Assembly (NCBI GenBank): GCA_963971225.1 | Contig: OZ020267.1 | Location: 1,426,001-1,490,000 of the forward strand | Direction of reading: 5' to 3' | DNA: 64,000 bases | Source of the DNA: Melieria omissa | Taxonomy: Eukaryota > Arthropoda > Insecta > Diptera > Ulidiidae | Part shown: positions 38,859 to 51,000 of the stretch, one piece after another | Layout: the number at the start of each line of letters is the position of its first letter | How positions within the stretch are numbered: the first letter of the stretch is position 1 | Program-made: the position numbers and the translations under genes | Notes under the pieces: generated by a model | Databases searched by the model: none | What the model was told of the DNA's origin: nothing | The model's input: only the letters and a program-made list of their open reading frames with translations

Positions 38859-41800
38859 ACACAGGTGAAGCGGCACTTTCATTTTATGTGTAGTTGTTGG
38901 GTGAGTGTGCTTCAGCTTGCACAGCCAATGAGCGCAAACTGAAGCGTTCGCTCTCCTGCTGGCACCGCTCTTTCCGCTTTGTAGCTTCCCCCCGCTCTAT
39001 GAAACTCGCACACAAAAATTTGAATTTTTGAGCTCAGATCTGCATTCTATACACTTCATATTCTTTGATATTTCTTAATACTACTGAAATAAGATTTCTA
39101 CAACCATTTGTTGTAATCTTCCTTAACTTATGACACTTTCAACTTTTAAGAACCAAGCAAGAATCACTTAAAACACGGCGAGTCTCGAGTGAGTCCACAC
39201 TTTATTCTTTTTTTATCGAATTGAACTGTAGTCAGTTTTCTCTATTTTACAACTTTTTCAAAACTGAAATTGAAAGACAAATGTTGCTTTAGTACAGAAA
39301 TACAAAAATCACTTTATATATCTTTCGATTGCCTCATTTGAAATGCCCAAAAACAAAAAGAAGAAGCAAGTTGCTCGCAAGTTTTCAGCATTAATAAATT
39401 GCAGCAATCTTCACGACAGCGACAATGCGCCGTCATTATCATAATTCACCGGTAGTTATTTCTGTCTTTGGGTTTACTTATCTCGCTTCTTTCAATTCAC
39501 GCTGCCACAATGCGCAAATCCGCTAAGGATGAGCTTAATTTCATGAAAACCCACCTCGCAAAATTACATTCATCAACTTTGTCCAAGCTCATAAAAATAT
39601 CCGACAGCTTAGCCGCGACGCAATGCCGGAACGGCGGACACCTACACCACCGCACCACACACCGGCACTAACACTGACACTGACACCTACAACTACACAC
39701 ACACACAAAAAGTCGTTGGTCGCAAAGTCGAATAAACAATGACGAATTCTTGGCGCTCGCACACCTGCAACAGCGAAAATGCTGCAGATTAGCCCGCAGT
39801 TGTTGTTGGGCGGAACTTAAGGGATGCGAAGGAAGTTGGCCCAGGGCAGATAACGCAGCAATTGTCATCTTGCTGCGCTCAATGCAAAGAAGCGCGAAAA
39901 CTTTTACTTGGCCGCTTCTTTGTTTCTTGTGGCGGCTTCTTGTTGCTACTCGCTACGATTTTTGTGCCGGCGTACGTTTAGTTGAGCCCATTGTGCAACA
40001 CGTAAACAAAGTGACAACAGTGAAGGAAGCTATACTCCGTGTCGGACGGATAGTGAAGGACAACTGAAGTAATTGAATGAGCGACAACTTGACACGTAAA
40101 CAAATACGTGCAAAAGGCAATGGAGGGAGGGAGAGGGAGGGAGAAAGTACACATTGCAGATCGAACAATTGGAAAGAAGAGAAAAATGTTCGGAAAAAGC
40201 CAAAAAATAGAGTGGGTTGCTTTCTCCAGAATGGAAAATGAAAGCTGAAAAGATGTGAAAACAAATAAAAGTTTTGTAAAAGAAAGGTGCAAAAACCATT
40301 AAGGCGATCAGAAAGCCAACGATGAAAGATGGGCGGCAGAAAACCAAAAATAATTGAAAAGAGCATTAAAAGAAAGGAAGAAATATTAGAAGACAAATGT
40401 TAAAAGCTATAAACTCGGTTCAGAGACAGAAACATGAACGAAGAAAGAAGAGAGGTGCAACAATGGAGACGTTGCAACCAACATAAAACAAGAAATTTGA
40501 TCACAAACATCTGCATATCGTAAAGAACAACTATTAGCAACAACAATACTAAATTACAAGTACAACAACAATAACAGCCTAGAAATAATGTTAGAACAAG
40601 AAAAGCAACAAATTCTCGTAGTCATGCAGCAGACAGCAGCTAACGGTAATTGAAATGGAAACCATTGCGGACAGTGACCAGCGCACTAAAGCAACACCGG
40701 AAGGAAGAGCAACAAGCAACAACAACAACAATAGCAACAAGTCGAGCAGAATGTTGCAGGCAAATGCGCCATGACACGAATGGAGCCACGACTAACGCAG
40801 GATGACACTTTCCTCCTCGTCCCCCCATCCACCTGGGTGCAGTTCCACAGAAGCAGCTACTGCTGCTTCTTCTTCTTCTGCGTTTTGTTGAGCGGTAATA
40901 AAGCGTAAAAGTTAATTTTACTTTTGCATAAATGAAATGCAGCAGCAGCAACAACAACAAAAATAACAACAGCAATATCAGCAACAAAAACAACTACTAA
41001 ATACTTCGCATCAACAACACAAACAGCAACAACTACAGCGCATACACAACAACACAGTAACATTAGCAGTAACTATCACAACAACAACAACTGCAATGAA
41101 ATAGCAGCTGGTGGCAACGGCGACACTGCCACAATTTCCGTCGTCGCTGTCGTCGACTTGAGCCGCATCTGTCGGCCTGCAGCAATGCTAAATAAGTGTT
41201 TCCCGTCCGTCGGCTCTCCCCGCCCCCCGCACGCTGACACCGCGCTGAATGAGCTGAAATACGAATACGGACGGCGCCAAACAAAATGCATCATCAGAGC
41301 AAAATTTGTTGCAAGCAGCAGCGGAAGTTGCGCGCACCGTGCGACGGGCAGCTTGAGAGCGCGACGGCGGCGAAATGAGGCGGGGCCGAGGCGTGTATAG
41401 TAATTTTTATTTTGTCAAATTGACTCGAACGGTCGAGCGAGCACAATTCAAGCAAAACGTTTTGAGTAAAGAAAACAACGAAAACAATAACAACAACAAC
41501 AATAAACACAACAAGCAGCATCAACAACAACAACAACGAAAGAAACGCAAACGGAAGCGGAAATACGCAACAGAGTGAAAAATCACATTTTTCATGGTAT
41601 TTAATAAAGCGACAAAGGATGCTCGCTGAGGCACAGACGCACGGACAGTCAGACAGGCAGACAGAACTACAGGCACACTGACGAACGAGCTGGCGGATGG
41701 AGTGCGTCGCAGGCACGCGGGAGCGACGTGCAACTGCCAAGCAGCTTTTGGTGGTGTTGTACTTCATCTGTGCTGTTGTTGTTTTTGTCGTCGTGTTTGT

Positions 41801-44674
41801 TTTTCGTTGGTTACTGTTGTTGTTGGTTGGCGAACAATGGCGCCAAGCGCACAGCCAGTGTCGCCAGTGTAGGAGTGACGCGCCGACAGCGTTGTGGACT
41901 AGCGGCGAGCGACTGTAGGTGGGACGAGGAGTACACTTTTAATTTTACTTATTTCCATAGTTGCTGGCAACGTCACGGCCACCGAGCAGAACAATCGTTT
42001 TTATTGTCCGGTGCAACACACCTGAGTGTGGGGGGAGGGGGCAGGGAATGACAACAATGACAACGGCGGCCTGCAACAATGTTAACAGAGTGGCGGCAGC
42101 ATGCAGTAGTGGATCAGAAGCCACAGACACAACAACAACAACAATTGCTATGAGCAACAATCGACAAAAAGCCAGAAACCGCCAATGCCGCAAGTGCCGT
42201 TTTAAACACAATAACAACAACAACAAACACCAACAGCAACACCCACACGACAGCCGCACACCAATAACAACAACAAATACCAACAACAAAAACAATAGAA
42301 ACAATCTGCCGAAACGCATTGGCAACAGGCACCGCAACGAAACCAACAACATAAACTTCATCGTTTCAGCAATAACAACGACAAGTTGCAAGTTGCTTGT
42401 AAATGGCAACAAAAATATCAAAGAGTGGCATTTTTCGCTGGCAACAGCGACAGCATCACTACCAATGTTGCACGAGCAGTGTTGGCTTCGCTGTTGTTGT
42501 CGTTGTTGTTGTTGTTGTTGCTGGTTAGATGCCATTGTTTTTGCAACGTTGGCGCTGCATTGCATTCGGCACTTTGAGTTGTCACGACCAACACAATCTG
42601 AACATTTGCTGGATGCATTCCCGCGCAGTTAAGTTGACCGACGGCGTTGACACTAGCAATGCACCCCTGGCCGCACTTCAATATCGCTCTACATTTTCGT
42701 TTGCACCTCCTTTCCATTGTTCCTCCCTCCCACTCCCCCTCCCTTCATCGCCAACACACCCCTGACCGCTTTCCATATTTAATCTTCTTTTCATTTAAAT
42801 TTTCTTCTTATTTGTCTCTGCCTCGTTCCCAGCATTCCTGCTTCTTCTTCTTTCACCCCGCACGCCACACGTCTTACACGCCTCGCAAAACAGCTACTTT
42901 GTAACAATTTCAAATTTTCAATTAAACCAAAAAAGTTAAAAGAACAAAAGAAACAAATCAAACCGAGAAATGTGAATAAAAAACGCTGGCCAAATCGCAA
43001 TGAAATTCAAACAAATGCCAACTTTGTACTGACTGACTTTCCGGCAGACTTTTAATTCTCTTCCAGTGCCCCACGACCGAAAGTCCGAAATGCGGAAAAG
43101 TTTGCGACAAATTTTAAAAGGATTTAGGGCCAAGCAAAAGAAATCAATTTGAATAATTAGACGCAGCAAAGTGAAGAAAAGCAAAACGGACGCCGGAGCC
43201 TTTTTAATCTGCGGTTCCGCCGGTCGCGCCGCGCAGATTTACCCGGCTGACGTTTGCCGCGTGCTTATGCGTGAAAGATGATAGCGCAGGCAACCGAGAA
43301 ACGGAAAGGATTGGCCGCTGCTGCTGCTGTTTTCGTCGTCGCCTGCGTCCTGCGTCCTGCGTGTGGTTGTTGTTTTACTTTAGCTGTGTAATGCAGTCCT
43401 TGCGGCTTTTTAGCATATTTCATTTTTTCACTGTTCCGACGCTAATTTCAACTTGCTGCGGCTTTTGTCTTTTGTTTTTCTCGTTTTGCTTGCACGATTT
43501 TTTACATAATTTCTTTTATTTAAAATTGATTTTCAAAATTGAATTGTTGAAAGTTAGTTTGTTATTTGCCAAAGCTTATTAGAATCCATATTGGATGAAT
43601 CCTCTTAATGTTAGAGAAAGTTTAACTGCACACAACGAAAGCTTTGTGTGATTTCCATTTTCACAAAATTTTTAGTACTCTTAAAATTTGCACTTTAGAT
43701 AATAAATTCAGCAGCAGACAGCCATAGGCGAATGAATCGAACTAAAACCTTTGTTTCAGCTGTTTGCCTCTTAACAGTTTTTTCGTTAGTGATTCCCATC
43801 CAGCACGACGACCATTGACTTGAACCACATTGAACCACTTTCAGGACTAAACTCAGACAGAAACAACTCAACAATATTTGCACAATTTTGTGTTTTGCTT
43901 TTTTTTTGGTTTGTTAATTTTCTAATCGTTTTATCCCTTTTAACCCTTTGTGACCTAATCTAAATAAATTTAATTTATGGCAAATTGAATTTTTGTAGCA
44001 TCCACTTAATTATGTTTGATTTTGTTTTACTGCAGCCTCAACACCAACAACAACAACAGCACTAACACCGAACAGCTGAAAACAAACGAAAGCAAAGAGC
44101 GCAAAAAATGCCAGACGACTGCGTGGGGCAGCGAACCGAAAGGACGCCAGCCGATGCTCGAGCTGGGGCAGCGAGCCGAAAGTGTGTGAATTTAATCTGC
44201 GTGCGGCGTGTGCGTTCACCTTTGATTTCATAATTTGTGTGCCGTGAAAGGGAAGACCCGATTTGCATATTGGGCGCACATTTTCGGATTAGGTGCAAAG
44301 CATTTTTGCGCCGAACAACACACAAACAAAAATAAAACAGCGCAGACGAACGTATCGACAGCTGGAAAAATAAAAGTAATCTCATTGAAGTGCTCAACCG
44401 GGTAATGTTCGCTTGAAGGACGCTTTCGTAGCTCTTATTGCGATCTTCTAAGGTCGAACACTGAAGGCTCAATCGTCTGAATCGTCCTTTCGAACACATG
44501 TAACTCAAGCGGCAAAATGTATATAGTGTGCGGATGTAAAAATCCCAAATTTTTTCCAGGCACCATCAATTGGTACTGAGATCGCTGTTAACTGTATGGA
44601 ACAGTCTGTAAAATTTCTTTCGACACGCCTAAATGCACCCAACGCTTTACGCAAGACGCAAGAAGCCCTCGCAG
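38859..44674. other. Non-coding spacer rich in CAA/CAG and GT tracts
   Basis: No supportable gene. The long frames at 41945-42632 on both strands run through CAA/TTG-rich DNA; the + strand one has no ATG before about 42048 and encodes only Asn/Thr/Gln-rich low-complexity sequence, so they are treated as shadows. The zone 41280-42100 (GC-rich, then CAA-rich) has the look of a fly 5' untranslated exon, but no splice or start signal supports assigning it to the receptor gene. A purine-rich run lies at about 40110-40200. AT-rich parts near 43480-43700 and 43900-44030 show nothing recognisable. Confidence 0.5.
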
Positions 44675-45776
44675 CTGCGCACAGTGTGACTTTTATCATT
44701 TTTAGGATGCCAAAAGTAACAACAAAACTGTTCTCCGATCGCAAAATATTTTTGGTATGCAATAGAGGAATATACAAGTGTTACGAATATGTGCTCAAAG
44801 CAAAACGAAAAATAACAGTTAGCATGATAACCGTTTTCGAATTTTTCTTACTGCGACAAGTGCAGAAACACTTTTCTCAATGTGAGATTTTTTGTGAAGT
44901 TCACAGAGCCATGATTTTTTTGTCAGAAATATTTTTGCACAAATCTTTTTGATTTTAGTAACTTGAATATTTTGTGTAAACTCCGGTTAGTTTTTGAAGC
45001 TTTAATTTATTTATTTTAATTTTTTATCGATTAAAATAGCAAGTCACTAAAAATTTAGTGGTTTCCAAAATTGTTTCTTTTTTTAATAGAGTAAATCTTA
45101 TTGAGTTCCGTAGAGTTCCATGTAATGTTTATAACCACATTAATGAAAAATATGCATAATTTTAGATTCTGCTAATTCCTAATTTTAAATTGTTGCTCTT
45201 TTTTGCACCAATTTAGTTCACAGCTAATCAAACATGTCAGTTTCGCAAAGTGAACTTTATGATGTTTGGCTAAAATCCAAGCCAAAAAAATAATAATCAT
45301 GCGGTTTTTAAACATATTTTGAGTTTAATTGGAAAAGATGTTGTCCACTTCAAATTAAAATCCTGTGTAAAAACCTCTGCTATAAATTTTACTCAAGATG
45401 GGCACGAATAAATAGCTGTTTCCTTAATATCACAGGATATTGGATTTTTTGTCAAAAATGTTTCAAAATGTTAAATAGTTTGGAATAAATCTAATTCAAA
45501 AGTATTAAAACAAATTATATTGACTATTTTTATCTACGTCCGTCCAGATAAACCCTATTAACACTCATGTGATCGGATAGGTACAAATGTACCTATGACG
45601 CTATTTTAATTGCGACCACAATCGCAAATGAGCATTGAAACTAATGCGGTTTCAGGTTATCCTCTATTGATGTATTTTGAACCTATTTCTGAAGTGGGAG
45701 TAAAAAAAAAAGGGGCGTGGGAATAACAGTATGGGTTTACAAAATAGTAGTGCGATTATGATCGGCATAGGTACAT

Positions 45777-46308
45777 TTGTACCTATGGGGGAATACAAGC
45801 TATTTGTATGGAATGAGCATTGTTTTATCGTACGAACAGCACCAAGTATCGCTGGAAGAATTGGGTAGGCAAATGCTGAGTGCCGATTCAGAAGATGATA
45901 GCCAAGAAGAGGAGTCTGAGGCCGCACACGATTTGGGGGTTGAGTATAATGAAGAAGCTGATAATATAATAATACTGATGACGAAATAGAAGGTGTTCAA
46001 GTCGATGAGCCGGCTTCTACGGCAAAGACGGCATGCAGTGAAGGAAACAGGAACCCACTAGCAGTCGTATTAGATGTCATAACATTATTCGGAACCAAGG
46101 AGGACTCCGTCAGAGACTGATGCAGTCGCAAATTTGAATGCTACTATTCCAGATAAAGAACCTCAAACTTGGAAAGCAGTGACAGACACAGAGATCTACG
46201 TATACATTGGTGTTCTACTTGTAGCTGGTGTGAATGGAACTGAGAATATATTTGAAATGTCGAAACCAGATGCTTTTCCAATTTACAATGCAACTTTTGC
46301 CTTGACAC
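45777..46308 (+). pseudogene. piggyBac-type transposase, N-terminal relic (part 1)
   Basis: The frame from about 45777 encodes an acidic N-terminal segment (residues such as SADSEDDSQEEESEAAHD), common at piggyBac transposase starts. It stops at 45987-45989 and resumes in other frames. From about 46134 the sequence reads DKEPQTWKAVTDTEIYVYIG and then VLLVAGVNGTENIFEMSK, matching the family pattern at the start of the catalytic region, where the protein enters its RNase H-like fold. It then runs into the LINE at 46309. The same frame resumes beyond the LINE at 46889. It has at least one frameshift or stop before the LINE, so it was inactive or partial regardless of the LINE. The first catalytic Asp was not located with confidence. 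Confidence 0.65.
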
Positions 46309-46879
46309 TTACTTACTTACTTAATTGGCCATAACAACCCGTTATCGGGTAACGGCCTGCCGCAAAACTTCTCTCCAGGCGCCTCTGCTTTGTGCGCGCC
46401 TTCTCCAGTTGGTCACACCAAGAGATACCAGGGCCTCTTCAACTTGGTCTTTCCACCAGAGACACGGCCTCCCTCTTCGCCGTCGACCTCCAACCATCTC
46501 ATCGAACACCTTTTTCGCTGAGCTTTGTCGTTCATACGGCAGACATGACCGATCCAGCTCATAGAGCTCGTTATTTGTTCGTATACGATAGTCGTCACCA
46601 ACACGAACAGGGCCGAAAATTTTGCGAAGTACCTTCCTCTCGAACACTCCAAAGGCCGCTATGTCGTTTCGTGTCATTGTCCATGCTTCAGTGCCATAGA
46701 GGAGCACAGGCCAGATGAGCATCCTATAGAGTGCAAGATTTGTCGGTCGAGAGAGGTCTCTTCTTCTCAATTACCTACCGAGACCGTAGTAGCACTTGTT
46801 GCAAGAGTAATCAATCTTTCGCTTTATCTCCAGACTGACATCATTGCTGCTGTTGATGGCGGTGCGAAGGTAGACGGAA
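46309..46879 (-). mobile_element. 5'-truncated RTE-type LINE 3' end
   Basis: On the - strand, from 46879, the reverse-transcriptase C-terminal region is readable: AINSSNDVSLEIKRKI, then LALYRMLIWPVLLYGTEAWT, VFERKVLRKIFGPVRVGDDY and RRRGRPCLWWKDQVEEAL. Known RTE-clade LINEs end with this segment. An in-frame TAA near 46775 and frame changes show it is dead. The 3' end carries an (AAGT)n tail, seen on the + strand as TTACTTACTTACTT from 46309. The 9-bp repeat CCTTGACAC flanks it (46300-46308 and 46880-46888), a target-primed insertion duplication. It is truncated at the 5' end, as most LINE copies are. Confidence 0.85.
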
Positions 46880-46888
46880 CCTTGACAC

Positions 46889-46940
46889 GGTTTCGGCAAA
46901 TTGGACGTTTTATTCGATTCGATAATCCAACTTAGAGAGC
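46889..46940 (+). pseudogene. piggyBac-type transposase relic (part 2, after the LINE)
   Basis: Directly after the LINE target duplication the frame left at 46308 continues as RFRQIGRFIRFDNPT and then meets a TAG near 46935. Family members have a Met-Ser-Arg-x-Arg-Phe...Phe-x-x-Phe-Asp-Asn pattern here, so this is the same transposase, interrupted by the LINE. Beyond the stop the reading continues about 30 codons (including VFHNFMLDFET) before degenerating into a CA-repeat. The catalytic core and C-terminal zinc-binding region are absent. Confidence 0.65.
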
Positions 46941-47436
46941 CAGCCTATCCAACCCAAAACTTCGATTCCAGCGTCAAGCGCTAGTGTTCCATAATTTCAT
47001 GTTGGATTTTGAAACATACATACATGCACAGATACACATACAAACACACAGACGTGGATAAAAAACGTATTTACGTATAAATGAAGTACCTATGCCGATC
47101 ATTTACGTAAGGTAAGACTACCCGATCACACGAGTGTTAAATTAGGAATAATGGTCATCTAAAATTACACCTTATATGGGGAGTCGAAGAAAAAGTGGGC
47201 GGATCACGCCCATTTTTTGTGTCTAATACGATGTTGGTTACGACATTGGTTACGACATTGGTTACGACATTGGTTTGACTGCTATGACTTTTGGCATCCT
47301 AAAAATGATAAAAGTCACACTGTGCTGCGTCTATGAGCCACGTAGATCTTATGAGCAAATACTTAAACAAAAACAACAACAATTGCAACGAAACTGAGCA
47401 GCTTAGCGCTGAGATTGAGAGCAATACGGCAATAGC

Positions 47437-48026
47437 CAGTGCTGCCAGATGAACGATTTATTGTCTGAATGACGATTGGTAGATTTTGGTCTCAAATGTG
47501 ACGATTTTTAATTACATGTAAACAATATTGAGGATATTTAAAAATAATTAAATGCTCCGAAGAAACATGCAATGTAAACAAAGAAACTCACAAGCTTTGT
47601 ATTTTTATTTCAAACCTATTTCGGCTGTTGGAAAATATGTACATTGGATTCTATGCAAAAAAACTTGTTAATTCAAATTAATTAATTATTATTAATTACT
47701 ACTAATGAAATATTCGCGTTTGCACACTTTTAACAATGTTTTTTTCTAATTAAAAATCATTGATCCGCAACATATTGGAAACAAAATTCATTCATTAGAC
47801 ATTGTTTTGCGTCAGTTTCTACATTTCGATTATCCAACTGATGCTCAAATTTTATGATGAATTGAGGAAATTACAGTTTTTAGAGTTCAAAAAGTATTTT
47901 GAACAAACTGATTTAAATTTTCCCTGAACTAACAACTTAAATTTCATAAATGACGATTTTAGACTAAAAATTCCGATTTTTGAAACGATTTTGGACGATT
48001 TGATAACATAAAATCTGGCAACACTG
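47437..48026. mobile_element. hAT-type non-autonomous element
   Basis: The ends read CAGTGCTGCCAGAT (left) and CAGTGTTGCCAGAT (right, on the - strand), 13 of 14 identical, typical of hAT transposons. The flanks are GCAATAGC (47429-47436) and GCAATAAC (48027-48034): an 8-bp duplication with one mismatch, the hAT length. Several ACGATT strings occur as subterminal repeats near both ends (47454, 47470, 47509 and, inverted, 47951-48001). No transposase sequence was seen in the 590 bp. It begins 108 bp past the Transib-like element's duplication. Confidence 0.8.
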
Positions 48027-48034
48027 GCAATAAC

Positions 48035-51000
48035 AGCCCATAGGAGCCAAGGTGACCATCTGATCTGTCTGTCAGTAAAAGACTTGGCGACTTGCTGATC
48101 GCACAATTTGCTCTCTGAAACGAATGAATGATACAATGGCAGCAACAACATTTGGCGACAGCGACAATCGCTTTCAAGAGCCGCTCTCAGTGCACGAATA
48201 ACGGTGAACCAAAATCGGTGCGAGATTCGCAGCAACTTTTTAGGCAAAAACCGTTCCCACAGGAATCACAAAATGACATAATATTACTCTTTTATTGTTT
48301 TATTTTATTGTTATCTTTTACGTTGCTTTCTGTTGAAACCAGAAAAGCAAAACAATTGGAACCCACGATTCCACGAATTTTCTGCTTTGTACAAACTATC
48401 AGAATTCTAAACAATGTTTTCCTAATGCTGGACGAATGCTTTCCTAATGGTGAAGTAACGCCTACGATGAAGATGTTGAAGGTGGGTGCGGTCGTTGGTT
48501 TCCACATCATTTGCTTCTTGTTGCTTCGTCTTGTCCATTTTTTCAATACACACACACAAACAATTATATATTTATAATTTTTTTTTCACTTTCACCCCTG
48601 TCAGCTGCACAGCTGATTTGTTCGCACGACGACTGCGATAAAATTAGAACGACCGGTCTTCGAAGGAATATCGCAGTCGTCGTCGTTGTGGGCAATCACA
48701 TGCACTGCTGTGTGTTTTAATTTTGGCAGCGTGCGCTCGTTGCGAAAAATTCGTTCAACGAACCAAAATCGCTACGCGCTGACTAGAGCAAACGCACGAG
48801 TGCGGAAAAATCATTGCATTTGGCAGCTCGGAGAGCTCGCAGCAATAACAATGCACATCAACAATATCGAAAGCACAAAGCAAACAGCGCACAGCAAAAG
48901 CAAAGCGCGAAAATGAAATGCAAATTAATATCAGCGGCGAGCATTTCCAATTGAGTAATCGCAGAGACGCGCACGTAGACCGCCGCCCCGCCCCCGCCAC
49001 GCCCCCCTGGCACGTGTTTGAGTTTTCGCCAGTGTGTAACGCGACGGTGAGTGCGTGTGCACTGCATTGGCACTTGCCGCTGGTTCGATTGAGCGGCGTC
49101 TGGGCGCGTGACGTATACGCCGCGTTGGGCGGCCCGAAGGACAATGAGCAGTTGTGCGGTGCGCGCTCGCCGGCATGTGGGAATTTTTGGCTTCTATGTG
49201 TGTGTTTGCGATATTTGGACGCACCAAAATAATGTTTGTGATTGGAACGAGAGCAACAACAACGTCGAGCATTTAATCAATGAAATTAAGCACAACACTG
49301 TCGGCGTGCGAATGAGTTCCAGCGCGAGTGCTGCTCTGCAGCGCCACGTTGCCGCTCTTCTTCTGCTTGGACGCTTTCTACGCGCTGTGTGCCCCTGCCC
49401 CTTCCACCAGAACGCAATTGCTGTGTTGATGGCTGCTGTCGCTGTCGATGGCTGTGTCTCTGCTTGCTCGCCAAAGTGGATATGGCTGCGGTGCGATGGT
49501 GTTGTTGTTGTTGCTGTTTTTGCTGTTGCTTGTACATGTACATGTTGCCAATTTAATGCCAGCACGCTGTGTGCTGCTCCTGTTGTTGATGTTGTTGGTT
49601 TGTCGTTGTTGTTGTTGGCTCTAGACAAAGTGTTTGAGTGGATTTGCTGCTTTTTGATGGCTGGCAGCTGCTGTTGTTGTTGGCGCTTTATACTTTCTTC
49701 TCGCCAATTGCCAGCGCTGCCAGCTGTTGGAGCGCATGTGAACGGCAACCAATGATACCGTTGACGGGAGCGGCAGCGGCTGCCAAAGCAGCAACGAGAC
49801 GCCGAGCCGAGCCGCGCTGAGCACCTAAGTGAACTGCGACGGCGGCGGCAACTCATCAGTTGTGCGCTAGAGGCGAACGTGTGCAGTTTAGAAAAGTCGC
49901 TGAAAAAAGAAGCAGCACGCCGGGTGCCGGGCACCGTCGAGCGGCGAAGCATAGAAAATAGCACAGAGATATAAAATACTGGATTAATAAATAACGAAGG
50001 AACGAGTCGAGAACGAACAGGTGACAAACAGGTGAAGCGACGTTGCACAGGGATACGAAACGACGCGGTGCAAAGGGGGTAGGAGAGCAGCAGGAACAGC
50101 CAGAAGCCGAATGGAGAACGGGAATGGGTAGAAGCTGGAACAGTGGTTGTTCAAAAATGTGAATGGAAACTTGAAGAAAGTAAATTGTGAAAATAAAAAT
50201 CGAAGAACGAGGGTAACAAATATCGATGAACAGTGCCAAAAGCGTTTGACAACAACAACCAACACGTAATCGTGGCAAAAACAGCAGCGAAAGCTGAAAG
50301 GACAATGAAGCGCGCAACGAGGACTTCCAATGTGAATTAGCAGATCCAGGAAAAACAAAAAGAAAACAACAATAATATTTTCTGAAATTGCTTTTCAGAT
50401 TTCTGGAATTGATTTTAAAAAGCTACAGAAAAGAAAGTGATTACGAAAGTGATTAAAGATTTGTTGAAAAGAAAAGTAAAAAGAAGAATACATCAATGAA
50501 AGTAGAATAGAAAGCAAACAGGACAAGATATGTGACAACTTGGCAAAGAAGAAGCACAGTGAAAACGCCATTTAATGGTTTCATCATAAATTTTTCGCAC
50601 ATCTCGAGTTGTCAATGAAATCCTGCTCGCCTTATCAAAGCTATCGCCGCCATAAACAACTATCGGTATTGGCCGTGCAATCATTGCCCACATTCCAATC
50701 AACGTCAACCTCATCAACCTTATCAGCCCTCATCCCCATCAGCGTCGTCATCAACGCATAATCACCGTCGCAGCAGTGCCAACAACTCTATTCTTTCATT
50801 AATCCCAACGCCATTGCGCCAACTGTCAACGGCTTTCGTGATCATCGGCGCCTCAGCAACTACAGACACTGTCACAATTACGTCGCTGGTGCGTCTGTGC
50901 GTTCGTCGTCGGCAAACACGTCGCGTCGCCAGCGCCAATGTGAGCGTCAACGCTTGAACAAGTGTGTCACTTGTCGCTGAGGGCTTCTGTGGTCGGTCGG

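Larger units (their letters stand above)
45562..47136 (+). mobile_element. piggyBac-like transposon, interrupted by a LINE
   Basis: The ends read CACTCATGTGATCGGATAG (left) and CACTCGTGTGATCGGGTAG (right, on the - strand), 17 of 19 identical, each flanked by TTAA (45558-45561 and 47137-47140). The palindrome ATAGGTACAAATGTACCTAT lies next to the left end, a variant recurs near 45764-45785, and half of it sits near 47086 by the right end: subterminal repeats likely to be transposase binding sites. The element sits inside the Transib-like element and contains a 571-bp LINE insertion. Without the LINE and its duplicated target it would be about 1 kb, too short for a full transposase gene, so it was already internally deleted or eroded. 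Confidence 0.85.
44680..47324. mobile_element. Transib-like element with RSS-type CACAGTG ends
   Basis: A perfect 38-bp inverted repeat marks the ends: 44680-44717 on the + strand and 47324 down to 47287 on the - strand. Each end begins CACAGTG. The 5-bp direct repeat CTGCG flanks it at 44675-44679 and 47325-47329. Transib transposons have CACWRTG-type termini and 5-bp GC-rich target duplications; CACAGTG is also the consensus heptamer of V(D)J recombination signals, consistent with the Transib origin of RAG1. The original element would be only about 1.07 kb, because a piggyBac-like element (45562-47136 plus one TTAA) is inserted in it. No transposase sequence was recognised in the remaining body, so it looks non-autonomous. 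A 12-bp unit (GGTTACGACATT) is repeated three times near the right end (47236-47271). Confidence 0.75.

Noticed and set aside
41961..42632. 223-residue + strand ORF rich in Asn, Thr and Gln
   Set aside because: It runs through CAA/TTG-rich DNA, has no ATG at its nominal start, is overlapped by a similar-length - strand ORF, and shows no domain.
49194..50048. 284-residue - strand ORF
   Set aside because: Low-complexity sequence opposite CAA/TTG repeats; an antisense shadow with no motif and no splice context.
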